DNA of 50,062 nt from 2-01-FULL-40-13 sp964433155. Lineage in GTDB: Bacteria; Patescibacteriota; Microgenomatia; UBA1406; GWC2-37-13. The position numbers and the translations under genes were made by a program. The stretch is taken from assembly GCA_964433155.1 (NCBI GenBank), contig CAYSQE010000010.1, positions 1 to 50,062 of the forward strand, in the 5' to 3' direction. A model generated the notes under the pieces. That model worked only from the letters and a program-made list of their open reading frames with translations. It did no database searches and was not told the DNA's origin. Positions 33,781 through 41,477 of this stretch are shown piece by piece. Within the stretch, counting starts at the first letter, position 1. Every line of letters starts with the position of its first letter.

Positions 33781-34209
33781 TCATCTAAACTTTTCGATTA
33801 TGATAAAATCTTTAGGAGTTACTATTTTCATAGGTTTGACTGCAATTTTTAATTCTGGCGTCATAAAGTGTTTAGTGTTAAGCGTCAAGAGATAATCCAT
33901 AGTAGTTGAGATGGCAGAAGCTAGAATTGAAGCATCTTTTTTATTAATCATAGAGTAATATTTCTCATTTAATTTTTCTGATGGTTCATCAATGATTTCG
34001 AGTTTACACTGAAGAATTAAAAAATTAAGCCGTTGTTTTTCTTGTTGATTTAAAATTGATGACGACTTCTTAATTTCGTAAACTACGTATCTAGAAATAT
34101 ATCCTTTGATTCTGCCTTTACGACACAACATGAGAATAAAACTTGATCCTCCACTTTTTGATTTACTTGCGGCGAGTATTACTGAAGAATCAAAGAATAC
34201 GTTCTTCAT
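33781..34209 (-). CDS. PIN-domain ribonuclease toxin (VapC-like)
   Basis: A 142-residue protein from the ATG at 34209. VFFDSSVILAASKSKSGG gives the first acidic residue of a PIN domain, VYEIKKS the second and NKKDASILASA the third; LLTLNTKHF is the usual fourth motif. PIN toxins cleave RNA using metal ions. The start overlaps the antitoxin stop by 4 nt (ATGA), so toxin and antitoxin are coupled. Confidence 0.88.
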   Translation of the reverse strand: MKNVFFDSSVILAASKSKSGGSSFILMLCRKGRIKGYISRYVVYEIKKSSSILNQQEKQRLNFLILQCKLEIIDEPSEKLNEKYYSMINKKDASILASAISTTMDYLLTLNTKHFMTPELKIAVKPMKIVTPKDFIIIEKFR

Positions 34210-34481
34210 GGTAAATCTTTCCAATATTTTTCTGTTTTTTTTGCTAATTTAGGGGGTAATTTATCTTCTTCTAACCATTCTTCTATCTCTTCTTTTGTAA
34301 AAGTACGATAATCGATCTCTTCACGTGGTTCAATAATTATCTTTTTGCCTCTGACTTTTACTTTGGCTACATCTCCCTCTTTTATTCCTACGGTCTCTCT
34401 TATTTTTTTAGGAATTGTGATTAATCCCTTAGGAAGTATATTCACCCATTCTTCTTGTGTGTCTGTTTGAGAAGACTTCAT
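34206..34481 (-). CDS. AbrB/MazE-type antitoxin (VapB-like)
   Basis: A 91-residue protein. ILPKGLITIPKKIRETVGIK followed by EGDVAKVKVRGKKIIIEP is the swapped-hairpin AbrB DNA-binding fold; the C-terminal acidic helices (EEIEEWLEEDKLPP) bind the PIN toxin. Autoregulation is likely through the inverted repeat at 34487-34513. Confidence 0.88.
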   Translation of the reverse strand: MKSSQTDTQEEWVNILPKGLITIPKKIRETVGIKEGDVAKVKVRGKKIIIEPREEIDYRTFTKEEIEEWLEEDKLPPKLAKKTEKYWKDLP

Positions 34482-34486
34482 TTTGA

Positions 34487-34539
34487 AATATAGAATTTCT
34501 AACTTTCTATATTATAATAATTTATTATCGTTTTGTCAA
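34487..34539 (-). promoter_or_regulatory. vapBC promoter and operator
   Basis: Minus-strand TTGACA (34534-34539), 17-nt spacer and TATAAT (34511-34516) form a perfect promoter. An inverted repeat, AATATAGAA ... TTCTATATT with a 9-nt spacer (34487-34513), overlaps the -10 box and start site, as expected for an AbrB-type repressor site. Confidence 0.75.
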
Positions 34540-34710
34540 ATATCCTCTTAACTTTGAAACATATTGTTGTCTCTCCTCTGGTGTAGCAAATCTTGATTTA
34601 TCGTGATTTTGATAAAGTCTGTCATTGGTATATCGAGGAAATACATGGACATATCCGCACTTCATTCGCTCTTCAAGCCGTGTATGAATAATACTAAAAA
34701 GGCTTGAAGT
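34525..34710 (-). pseudogene. Truncated gene, HIT-like C-terminus
   Basis: The minus strand reads SLFSIIHTRLEERMKCGYVH then VFPRYTNDRLYQ and EERQQYVSKLRGYLTKR before a stop. It looks like the C-terminal part of a HIT-family or similar protein (YVHVFPRY). An in-frame stop lies just upstream at about 34725, and no start is seen. A short product from Met at 34665 is possible. Its end overlaps the vapBC -35 box. Confidence 0.45.
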
Positions 34711-34736
34711 AAGAATGAGGCGGATTAATTTTTAAC

Positions 34737-35240
34737 TTATTGTAATGAACTTGCAAGTTTATCGAACGACTGGTTCCACCCCTGAGTCATATCGTCAAGC
34801 ATCTTTCCCTCAATTCCTTTAGTGCTTGGATAGAATAGCGTCATTTCTGTTTTTCCATCTTTCTCTTTAAAGGTGATCGTAATCGTTGTTTCCATAGGGA
34901 ACGTACCAGGCATTCCATAATAGCTAGCAGAAACGACATTTCCTTTTTCATCGGCAAAACTGTCAGTCACGACAATTTTCTCCATAGGAACGATCTCTTT
35001 ATAGACCCCTGTGCTCCAAAGGTCCTTATCAAATTCAGAGCCTGGCGCACCATGCATTGCAACGTGATATTTGCCTCCTACCCTAAAATCAATCTTAGCC
35101 ACAGGACATGTAAAGTCTTTGGGACCCCACCATTTTTTAAAATACTCTGGCTCTGTCCACATCTTCCAGACTGTTTCACGCGGAGCATCAAAAACCCGAA
35201 CAATTGTTAATGACTTTCCCGGATCATTTCCGTTTTCCAT
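34737..35240 (-). CDS. AHSA1/SRPBCC-family protein
   Basis: A 167-residue protein: TIVRVFDAPRETVWKMWTEP, EYFKKWWGPKDFTCPVAKID and the C-terminal GWNQSFDKLASSLQ are typical of the AHSA1-like SRPBCC family, which form a helix-grip cavity for lipophilic ligands. It overlaps the ArsR gene by 17 nt; ArsR-SRPBCC pairs are widespread. Function of the pair unknown. Confidence 0.92.
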   Translation of the reverse strand: MENGNDPGKSLTIVRVFDAPRETVWKMWTEPEYFKKWWGPKDFTCPVAKIDFRVGGKYHVAMHGAPGSEFDKDLWSTGVYKEIVPMEKIVVTDSFADEKGNVVSASYYGMPGTFPMETTITITFKEKDGKTEMTLFYPSTKGIEGKMLDDMTQGWNQSFDKLASSLQ

Positions 35241-35559
35241 AGTGTTTATCAGTAATTTTTAATGTTTGTAAAACCGTATCTAATCTATCAAAACGCTCAT
35301 TCCACATCGTGGCCATTTTATTTGCCCAATCTTCTAATTTGCGTAAGGATTTTGTATTAATTTTGTAAATATGTTTCTGCGCCTGTTTTTCCATCTGGAC
35401 TAACTTCGCCTCTCTTAAGACTTTGAGATGTTGAGAAATGGCTGGAGGACTTGCTGGGAATTTATCGTAGATGACTGATGCAGGCAGTTGACCTTTTGTC
35501 GCAAGCATTTCTATTATTGAACGACGAGTAGGTTCGGCTAGAGCAGAAAACATATCCAT
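35224..35559 (-). CDS. ArsR-family transcriptional regulator
   Basis: A 111-residue protein. FSALAEPTRRSIIEMLATKG and FPASPPAISQHLKVLREAKL give the ArsR winged helix; HIYKINTKSLRKLEDW forms the C-terminal dimer helix. No metal-binding Cys pair is seen, as usual for the SRPBCC-linked subgroup. Near-leaderless: TATGAT ends 8 nt before the ATG. Confidence 0.92.
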   Translation of the reverse strand: MDMFSALAEPTRRSIIEMLATKGQLPASVIYDKFPASPPAISQHLKVLREAKLVQMEKQAQKHIYKINTKSLRKLEDWANKMATMWNERFDRLDTVLQTLKITDKHYGKRK

Positions 35560-35567
35560 ATGTATTC

Positions 35568-35606
35568 ATCATAAAGTATTAACTTAATTAAGTCAAGACT
35601 TAATTA
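35568..35606 (-). promoter_or_regulatory. ArsR-SRPBCC promoter and operator
   Basis: Minus-strand TTGACT (35591-35596), 17-nt spacer, TATGAT (35568-35573). A perfect inverted repeat with 10-nt arms, TAATTAAGTC-AA-GACTTAATTA (35585-35606), covers the -35 box and is the likely autoregulatory operator. Confidence 0.78.
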
Positions 35607-35817
35607 CTAATATAATTTTCAGCTCTGGAAATTTCGAACGGAGTCGTGGAAAAATTCCTTCACCAAGTTAGTATTAGAAACTGAAAAATGGTTAAAAAGC
35701 TTTATGCTTTAGAAATATAAACTTTAAAAGGTGTTCTACTCTGGTTTATAATAGAAGTGTATAAGCCTACAGAAGGACTAAAGTCAATTAGAACCTTTAA
35801 AAAAGTAGATAATTTTG

Positions 35818-35994
35818 TTATTTAGATTTTCTGATATAGAATCCCCTTTTTTTGATATTTCTTCTAATACCATTAATATCAACGAAACTCCAATAAGTTT
35901 TACCTTCTCTTAAAAAAGTTCCTTCCAATAAGGAAAATTCTAATTCTTTATCTTTACTGGACAGCTTATTTTTTGGAATAAAATGAAGAATCAT
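35818..35994 (-). CDS. 58-aa hypothetical protein
   Basis: A short ORF starting MILHFIPKNKLSSKDKELEF, basic, with YWSFVDINGIRRNIKKRGFY near its end. It begins 2 nt after the stop of the coiled-coil gene upstream (35997-36446), so cotranscription and coupling are likely. Function unknown; the absence of stops and the sensible composition support it. Confidence 0.6.
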   Translation of the reverse strand: MILHFIPKNKLSSKDKELEFSLLEGTFLREGKTYWSFVDINGIRRNIKKRGFYIRKSK

Positions 35995-35996
35995 AT

Positions 35997-36446
35997 TTAT
36001 TGAAGTATTTTTTTTAAACGTCTGATTATTTCTTCTCTTTTGATTCTTTCATGTGTAAATTCTCTCTGTATTTGTTTCAATCCTTCACCCTCAGTTAAAT
36101 TGGAATCGAGCCCCATTCTTTGAGTTCTAATGTAATCAGACCATAAAGACCTATTAAAGTTATACCAATCGTCATTGACTTGATTTATTATTTTCTTACG
36201 ATTTTTAAATCGTTCTAAACATCGCCAGTAATTATCTACACTTTCTCGAAGATATTTAAGTTCTTTTGATAATTCTATTAATTCATTTTTATAGTAATTG
36301 GTATTTTCTTTGAGTTTTTTTCCTCCTTGAAGATCTTTTTTTATTTTATCTATCCATTTTTCAAGCTCTTTCTCTTTTACCTGATACCAGTATTTATCAA
36401 CATCATCTTTATTATCAAATGGACCAAAAATTCCGTCAGTGGTCAT
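35997..36446 (-). CDS. Hypothetical coiled-coil protein
   Basis: A 149-residue, highly charged helical protein (Lys, Glu, Asp, Arg) with coiled-coil character over about 20-140. TATAAT ends 6 nt before the ATG at 36446, which fixes the start; an upstream TTG would lie inside this box. No family is recognised. Forms a pair with the 58-aa gene downstream. Confidence 0.68.
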   Translation of the reverse strand: MTTDGIFGPFDNKDDVDKYWYQVKEKELEKWIDKIKKDLQGGKKLKENTNYYKNELIELSKELKYLRESVDNYWRCLERFKNRKKIINQVNDDWYNFNRSLWSDYIRTQRMGLDSNLTEGEGLKQIQREFTHERIKREEIIRRLKKILQ

Positions 36447-36561
36447 ATGCAGATTATACAAAACTTTGAAAGACGCTAAAGGCTGACGCTACTATTTATA
36501 TGCGTTATCAATTTATTCATCTTTTAAACCAATTCTGAATATCGTTAGTGTTGCTAATAGG

Positions 36562-36900
36562 TTACATTCCCGGCAATGACAAAGATTCGTGAACTTCGAT
36601 TGAACATCCGTCTACCCAGTCTAGATGAGGGTGACCTTTCAGCATCGCAACCGCCTCATCCATACTGTTAGCTTGTAAAACTGAGTAACCAACAACTTCT
36701 TTGTTACTTGGCGCTGTGCCTGATTTAGTTACTTGCATTCCATTGCCAAGAGGAGTCCCCAAATCTAGCATTTTGTCCCCGACTTTTTTCTGCCATTCAA
36801 ACCACGGCTCCATACCTTTTTTGGCCTCATCCGGACTAACACTTGTCATCTTGGTTGCTGCTTCTTTCGGCGCGTGATAAATTACGATAAATTTCTTCAT
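36562..36900 (-). CDS. YCII-related (DGPF-like) protein
   Basis: A 112-residue protein: KFIVIYHAPKEAATKM, MEPWFEWQKKVGDKMLDLGT, VVGYSVLQANSMDEAVAMLK and HPHLDWVDGCSIEVHE match the YCII ferredoxin-like dimeric fold. It has a strong Shine-Dalgarno (GGAGGTG) before the ATG, unlike many neighbours. Function unknown; sometimes linked to ECF sigma factors. Confidence 0.88.
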   Translation of the reverse strand: MKKFIVIYHAPKEAATKMTSVSPDEAKKGMEPWFEWQKKVGDKMLDLGTPLGNGMQVTKSGTAPSNKEVVGYSVLQANSMDEAVAMLKGHPHLDWVDGCSIEVHESLSLPGM

Positions 36901-37112
36901 ATTAAATCACCTCCAGTTAATAAACTTATTTTGGAAACATTATATCATTGATTCGATTATCCCTCTGTATTTACAAAGAATTGTTTGTAATATAAACTAA
37001 AGACGGTAAATCCTGAAGGGCCAGAGTTCATATATAATATTGTTTTAATTGTGTTGGCAGTAAAAATCTTTGGATTAAGTCGCCAAGTCTGGCCACAAAA
37101 AGCCCAGTAGAA

Positions 37113-37646
37113 TTACTTTATAACAGGAATTTGTTGTAATTGTTTTTGTACTATATCTTCATTTTCATTCCCAAAAGAAATAAGAGTCTTATCGCCGTTT
37201 TGTATTTCAGTGTCAAGCAAATTGTCAGTTTTCACTCCGTTAAGATAAAACCTTAAAGTTCCATTTTGACCGTTGCAGAACGTTTCGCCAGTTCCTGTTG
37301 TCAGACAGCTTTTGGTCAATTTAAAAGGAAGCGTCTTGAAAAAATCATCCCATGTAGTGCCTGCTTTTTTTACATGAACAATATTTGGATTATCGGCTTG
37401 GATGAATACATCTTCAGAAAGATTGTGATACATGGCTGCCGTAAATATTCGAAACGTCCCATGGGTAAAAATCGCAAAAGAAGCCTTATGGTCGACAACT
37501 TTGTCACCTTGCGCTGTCGGAGAAACATCAAGACTTTCTTTCATTAAAGAAACTGATTTAGATTGTCCTTTAGATAGCAAGACGCTTAGTCCAAAAATTA
37601 CGAGGATTATAAATATAGTAATTAGAACAAAATAGGATTTTTTCAT
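37113..37646 (-). CDS. Membrane-anchored protein, paralog of the EVHYHAGF-type protein
   Basis: A 177-residue protein with an N-terminal anchor (about 5-24) and an exterior domain: DHKASFAIFTHGTFRIF, NIVHVKKAGTTWDDFFKTLP, then LRFYLNGVKTDNLL and TLISFG. The order of motifs follows the protein at 7532-8056 (HYHAGF, VVHIEAEGARWKDLL, GYIDDKKVDGIL). Two Cys (SCLTTGTGETFC) could form a disulfide here. Function unknown. Confidence 0.75.
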   Translation of the reverse strand: MKKSYFVLITIFIILVIFGLSVLLSKGQSKSVSLMKESLDVSPTAQGDKVVDHKASFAIFTHGTFRIFTAAMYHNLSEDVFIQADNPNIVHVKKAGTTWDDFFKTLPFKLTKSCLTTGTGETFCNGQNGTLRFYLNGVKTDNLLDTEIQNGDKTLISFGNENEDIVQKQLQQIPVIK

Positions 37647-37705
37647 CATGTAACCTTATTGTTGATCGTCTGCTTTCTTTAAACCTTCTGTCTCAATTTT
37701 TTGCA

Positions 37706-38098
37706 CTACATTTGTGTTGGCTGAAGTATTCCAACGCGATTGTCTTCTGTATCTTTAATCATCACAAATTTACCAACTCCAGGTATATCCATTATCTTAC
37801 CTAAAATTTTCCCGCCTGCTTTTTTAATTATTTCAATATGTTTATTAATATTGTCTACCGAGATTACGAGGTGGGGAACTGTGCCATAGTCACCTCTTTG
37901 GAAGAAACCTCCGTTAATGGCTCCTTTATTTTTATGCATCCCCTTTTTATCTACTGGGGAAGTTGTGGCTAAAATGTAGTCACCCATCTTAGATCCCATC
38001 TGTTTCATTCCCCATCCAAAAACATTTTCATAAAATTTCCTGACACGTTTCTTGTCTTTTGTTGGCATCTCAAAGTGCACGACAGGATTCATTTTCAT
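37706..38098 (-). CDS. VOC-family (glyoxalase-like) protein
   Basis: A 130-residue protein with VVHFEMPTKDKKRVRKFYEN, VFGWGMKQMG, GAINGGFFQRG and DTEDNRVGILQP, the usual VOC order, of the subgroup often called glyoxalase/bleomycin-resistance-like. First His and last Glu-position partly conserved. One of three VOC genes in a row on this strand. Confidence 0.88.
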   Translation of the reverse strand: MKMNPVVHFEMPTKDKKRVRKFYENVFGWGMKQMGSKMGDYILATTSPVDKKGMHKNKGAINGGFFQRGDYGTVPHLVISVDNINKHIEIIKKAGGKILGKIMDIPGVGKFVMIKDTEDNRVGILQPTQM

Positions 38099-38113
38099 AA
38101 GTTTTTATATAAC

Positions 38114-38551
38114 TTAGGTTTTACTTGAGGAGTTGAACATCCATTGAACACCAAATTTATCAGTGCACGAACCAAAATAGTCTCCCCAAAACATTTCCTG
38201 AAGTTGCATTTCTACCTTTCCACCTTTTGAAAGTGCATCAAATAGTTTCTTTGTCTCGGTTCGAGTATCAGGTTCAAGAGTAATGTAAACATTGTTTCCA
38301 GGCTTCACCTTAAAACCCATGGATTCTGGAGCGTCAGTTCCCATAAGTATATGTCCACCAAGAATAGGCAGCTGAACATTCATCACCAGATTTTTATCCT
38401 CATCTTTCGTTGGGGGTTGGCCTTTTTGCGGAGGAACTTCAGAAAAGCGACTAATCTTTCCGATGAACTCTGTACCAAAAACACTCTTATAAAAATTGAA
38501 GGCTTCTTCTGTGTTGCGAGGAAAATTAAGGTAGGTGCTTACTCTTGCCAT
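38114..38551 (-). CDS. PhnB-like VOC protein
   Basis: A 145-residue protein: STYLNFPRNTEEAFNFYKSV, FGTEFIGKISRFSE, GGHILMGTDAPES and WGDYFGSCTDKFGVQWMFN are characteristic of the PhnB/3-demethylubiquinone-methyltransferase-like VOC subgroup. The ATG at 38551 is chosen over an upstream TTG. Function in this subgroup is generally unproved. Confidence 0.92.
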   Translation of the reverse strand: MARVSTYLNFPRNTEEAFNFYKSVFGTEFIGKISRFSEVPPQKGQPPTKDEDKNLVMNVQLPILGGHILMGTDAPESMGFKVKPGNNVYITLEPDTRTETKKLFDALSKGGKVEMQLQEMFWGDYFGSCTDKFGVQWMFNSSSKT

Positions 38552-38584
38552 AATCAAAGTATAACAAATAAATGGTTTTTTTAA

Positions 38585-38920
38585 TTAAGGTGATTGAATA
38601 AGCCCGATGATGTTACCGTCTAAATCTTTTACAGATGCAGTCAGCTTACCCCCACCTACATCTTTTACCTCCTGCTGTATTGTATCACCAGCGTCAAGTA
38701 ATAATTGCAGACTTTTCTTAATGTCGTCTACATGATGGTAACATGTCATGCCTTGCGTGTGACCATTAGGATCCAACCCTATTTCTTGATCTCCAATCCT
38801 AAAGCCAACATAATACGCATTATCCGTATATGGCTCGATATCCAAAAACTTACTGAAAAGAGTCTTTGCTTTAGCTATATCTCTTACAGGATAGATGACT
38901 GTTTTGATACCGTGATTCAT
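38585..38920 (-). CDS. VOC-family (glyoxalase-like) protein
   Basis: A 111-residue protein: VIYPVRDIAKAKTLFSKFL, YVGFRIGDQEIGLDPNGHTQ, and SVKDLDGNIIGLIQ near the end. The ATG at 38920 is fixed by TTGAAC-17-TATCAT (38928-38956) ending 7 nt upstream. Third of a VOC tandem. Confidence 0.88.
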   Translation of the reverse strand: MNHGIKTVIYPVRDIAKAKTLFSKFLDIEPYTDNAYYVGFRIGDQEIGLDPNGHTQGMTCYHHVDDIKKSLQLLLDAGDTIQQEVKDVGGGKLTASVKDLDGNIIGLIQSP

Positions 38921-38927
38921 AGATAAT

Positions 38928-38956
38928 ATGATAAAGTATTTACTCTTATAGTTCAA
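38928..38956 (-). promoter_or_regulatory. Promoter of the VOC tandem
   Basis: Minus-strand TTGAAC (38951-38956), 17-nt spacer, TATCAT (38928-38933). The ATG at 38920 follows after 7 nt, so the mRNA should be leaderless. Confidence 0.58.
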
Positions 38957-38984
38957 ATGCTAAGGGACATTGTTTCAAGAACTT

Positions 38985-39287
38985 TTAGAATATGTAAGGA
39001 GCAGTAATACTACGTCCATGAACTGTACAAGTAAATTTCATTCTACCGCTCTCAAGTGGCTCTAACTTATCAAATGTATGAGGTGTACCATTTTCTAAAC
39101 AGTAATAATTTCCATCTAACCCCATACCAACGTTTTCACGATTAGCCCCTAACATATAAACTTTTCCGTATTCTGGTAACCCTGCAACACCTGCTATTCT
39201 ATACATTCGTATATCTGTGAGTGATAATATCTTGACCCTGTTAGGACCATTAAGCCATGGAATATCTGTTCGATTTATTTCTTGCAT
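38985..39287 (-). CDS. Hypothetical protein
   Basis: A 100-residue soluble protein starting MQEINRTDIPWLNGPNRVKI, with several Gly and aromatic residues suggesting a beta-rich fold and a FTCTVHGRS motif near the end. I do not recognise it. It lies on the same strand as the VOC tandem, 64 nt upstream of it. Confidence 0.6.
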   Translation of the reverse strand: MQEINRTDIPWLNGPNRVKILSLTDIRMYRIAGVAGLPEYGKVYMLGANRENVGMGLDGNYYCLENGTPHTFDKLEPLESGRMKFTCTVHGRSITAPYIF

Positions 39288-39390
39288 AATTATCGTGGAT
39301 TATATGAAAACAATTGAAGTTAATCAAATATTTTTTCTAGATCTTGAGTTTAAAATTAATTAGGATGTTATGAAGATCTAAAGAATAATT

Positions 39391-39440
39391 TGCTAAAGTG
39401 ATTGGATGATTTTCGAACTTTCAAGTGAATAGATTATAAT
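39391..39440. repeat. Intergenic repeat family, copy 1
   Basis: Reads GCTAAAGTGATTGGATGATT then TTCGAACTT, later AGTG and GATTATA. It aligns with 44131-44183 and shares the exact 17-mer GGATGATTTTCGAACTT with 40353-40369. Confidence 0.6.
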
Positions 39441-39483
39441 AAAAAACTTACCTTTCGTACATTATCGAATTGCTGCCGAATAA

Positions 39484-40227
39484 TCACTCAAATATTTGCA
39501 CTCCCTTGCCTGCTGGAAGGCTTTTTTCAGATCGTGGTTGCTTTAGAACTCCCGGGCAATTTTCTTCTACCCAATTCTGCACTTCCCCAGATACCGGCAA
39601 GATTTTTCCATTCCAGTAGGCAGTTGTCTGTTTGTCTTTTTCTGTGATCAAACGGTCAGGACAGGTGTTTGGAGGAAGTCCTGATGCAGAACCTTTTCCA
39701 CGTAAACCGCGGTAAGAGTTATGCACTATATAAATTTGATAGACAAAAAAGCCTAAAACCAAAAGGTTTATTCCTAGAAAAATGAGGATCGCACTGCGCC
39801 TACCTTCTCCTCCCCATTTTTTATCCACCCATCTGTAAATAAAATATGGCACTAAGGTAAGCAGAACCCAGAAAGTAGATGTAAAAACTATTGTGTTAAT
39901 AAGTGTTGGGCGTTGATCCAACGGGGTTAATGTCCGTTGCTCCAATATCCAAAGAGCTGCTCCCACAAACCAAGCTAATGGCCAGATAAATATTCTATAC
40001 AGAATCCAAATTACTGTACCAATTATCAAATAAGCAACAGGACGATGAAGTGAATCACTTAGACCAAGATCCAATATGTGAAGTTTAGCAGGACCATCTC
40101 CTACATTTTCAGCTCCCAATAAATAAGTCGGCAAGGCAGGAAGCTGCTCGCCAAGAAGAAAGAAAACCAAGACAAAAAATATAATAAAACTTAAAGGTAG
40201 CTTATAATTACTTTTCCAAAAAGACAT
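39484..40227 (-). CDS. Multi-spanning membrane protein
   Basis: A 247-residue protein from the ATG at 40227. It has an N-terminal helix (about 10-28), a short loop with LPTYLLGAENVGDG, then three or four helices (about 62-175) and a polar C-terminal tail with GLPPNTCPDRLI and ENCPGVLKQP, two CP motifs that may be redox-active or disulfide-bonded. No family recognised. Confidence 0.7.
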   Translation of the reverse strand: MSFWKSNYKLPLSFIIFFVLVFFLLGEQLPALPTYLLGAENVGDGPAKLHILDLGLSDSLHRPVAYLIIGTVIWILYRIFIWPLAWFVGAALWILEQRTLTPLDQRPTLINTIVFTSTFWVLLTLVPYFIYRWVDKKWGGEGRRSAILIFLGINLLVLGFFVYQIYIVHNSYRGLRGKGSASGLPPNTCPDRLITEKDKQTTAYWNGKILPVSGEVQNWVEENCPGVLKQPRSEKSLPAGKGVQIFE

Positions 40228-40316
40228 TAACTTAACTGTACCATAAAGGGAAATCGATCTAAGAATAAAGGACATATGGCTCGCTCGACTGGCTTGCTCT
40301 TCCGAAATTTACTTGA

Positions 40317-40390
40317 CCCTCGAAGCTTTAGCGAAGGGGGTTAATGAAGGAGGGATGATTTTCGAACTTATAAATAGCTTATTTATTAAT
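40317..40390. repeat. Palindromic-core repeat joined to intergenic repeat copy 2
   Basis: CCCTCGAAGCTTTAGCGAAGG (from 40317) is a diverged copy of the FAKASAG palindrome at 17978-18003. It is followed at 40353-40369 by the 17-mer of the intergenic repeat family and an AT-rich tail. Confidence 0.6.
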
Positions 40391-40429
40391 TTAGTGATAT
40401 ACTTTTGCTAAAATTAATGGAGGACAAAA

Positions 40430-40708
40430 ATGCCTAGATATTTGATCGAGGTCTCGCACGAGAATAAAAAAGAAGCTTGTGATCACGCAGTGAGAGTCTT
40501 CAATATGACAGGCTCACATTTTTTGACCAATGCCGATTGGGGTTGCTTGGATGATGTGCATAAAGCATGGATAATGGTTGATTTAGACAACAAGAAAGAC
40601 GCTCTTTTTGTTGTTCCCCCATCATTCAGACAAAATACTAAAGTTATTACACTGCAAAAATTTACATCGGAGACTGTAAAAGAAGCTTTAAAAAAGCATA
40701 AAACTTAA
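40430..40708 (+). CDS. Conserved small protein of unknown function (MPRYLIEV family)
   Basis: A 92-residue protein starting MPRYLIEVSHENKKEAC, with TGSHFLTNADWGC, HKAWIMVDLDNKKDA, and VPPSFRQNTKVITL. I recall this as a conserved bacterial family with the same motifs and a ferredoxin-like fold. A Shine-Dalgarno (GGAGG) precedes the ATG. Function unknown. Confidence 0.82.
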   Translation: MPRYLIEVSHENKKEACDHAVRVFNMTGSHFLTNADWGCLDDVHKAWIMVDLDNKKDALFVVPPSFRQNTKVITLQKFTSETVKEALKKHKT

Positions 40709-40760
40709 TCATACTACTCGTACGACTGCATGATCCAATCAACAAGTTCCTCATGTCAAA

Positions 40761-41459
40761 CTAATAGTCTTTTTCAACATTTCCAGTCCAGGGAAGAGTG
40801 ATCGTGTCGGTTTTGCCCACGGAGAGGCCGACCTTTCCTTCGACACCAACGACTTTCTGAACAAGAACCATCGTTCCTGCGGCGCTGCCATCCTCATTTA
40901 TTTTCCCGGTAAACTCACCGCTATAGGAGGTGGTGACCGAACCTTGTACGGGGCCTTGCGAAACTCGTTGCGTCGATTCTCCCTCAAGAGTGCCATTAAT
41001 GGCTCCCCCCGCTGGCACCGGACCTTTTATGTCAATTGCGGTCGATACACCTTGATTAGTTAATGAAATTGATCCGTTGACCGATCCCCGACTATCAAAA
41101 TCGAGATCAAGTCTTTGTTCCGTGGGATCAAGTTTTGTAAAGTTGAAACGCAGTACCCCACGACCAGTCCATTTTTTTTGTTCTTTGTCGTACTGGGCTT
41201 TCTTTACGGGAGATTCCTCACCTGGTATACCCGCATCGGCAGCCGCCTCACGCCTCATTTCTTCCTGTTCTTGTTTGAGCTTTTTTTTGGCAGGATTGAA
41301 AAGACAAACATCAATTGATATATCTTGACATTCTGGACTGGCAAGTTGAACGAACGCATACCCCCCACCGCCTACGAGGACAAGGAAAATAAGAACAACA
41401 AGAAAGAGAGGGATAACCCCTTCTTGCATTTTTCTTTTTTGCGAAAGAATAGTGTTCAT
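40761..41459 (-). CDS. Membrane-anchored protein, tandem paralog A
   Basis: A 232-residue protein with a transmembrane helix (about 15-36), a CQDISIDVCLF Cys pair, a charged helix (about 55-75) and a Gly/Ser/Thr-rich strand domain containing GSVNGSISLTNQG, GAINGTLEGES and FTGKINEDGSAAGTM. It appears homologous to the next gene upstream, with the same anchor, Cys pair and G-x-I-x-G-x strand pattern. Unknown function, likely cell surface. Confidence 0.72.
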   Translation of the reverse strand: MNTILSQKRKMQEGVIPLFLVVLIFLVLVGGGGYAFVQLASPECQDISIDVCLFNPAKKKLKQEQEEMRREAAADAGIPGEESPVKKAQYDKEQKKWTGRGVLRFNFTKLDPTEQRLDLDFDSRGSVNGSISLTNQGVSTAIDIKGPVPAGGAINGTLEGESTQRVSQGPVQGSVTTSYSGEFTGKINEDGSAAGTMVLVQKVVGVEGKVGLSVGKTDTITLPWTGNVEKDY

Positions 41460-41477
41460 GCCAGCAATGCCTAAACT

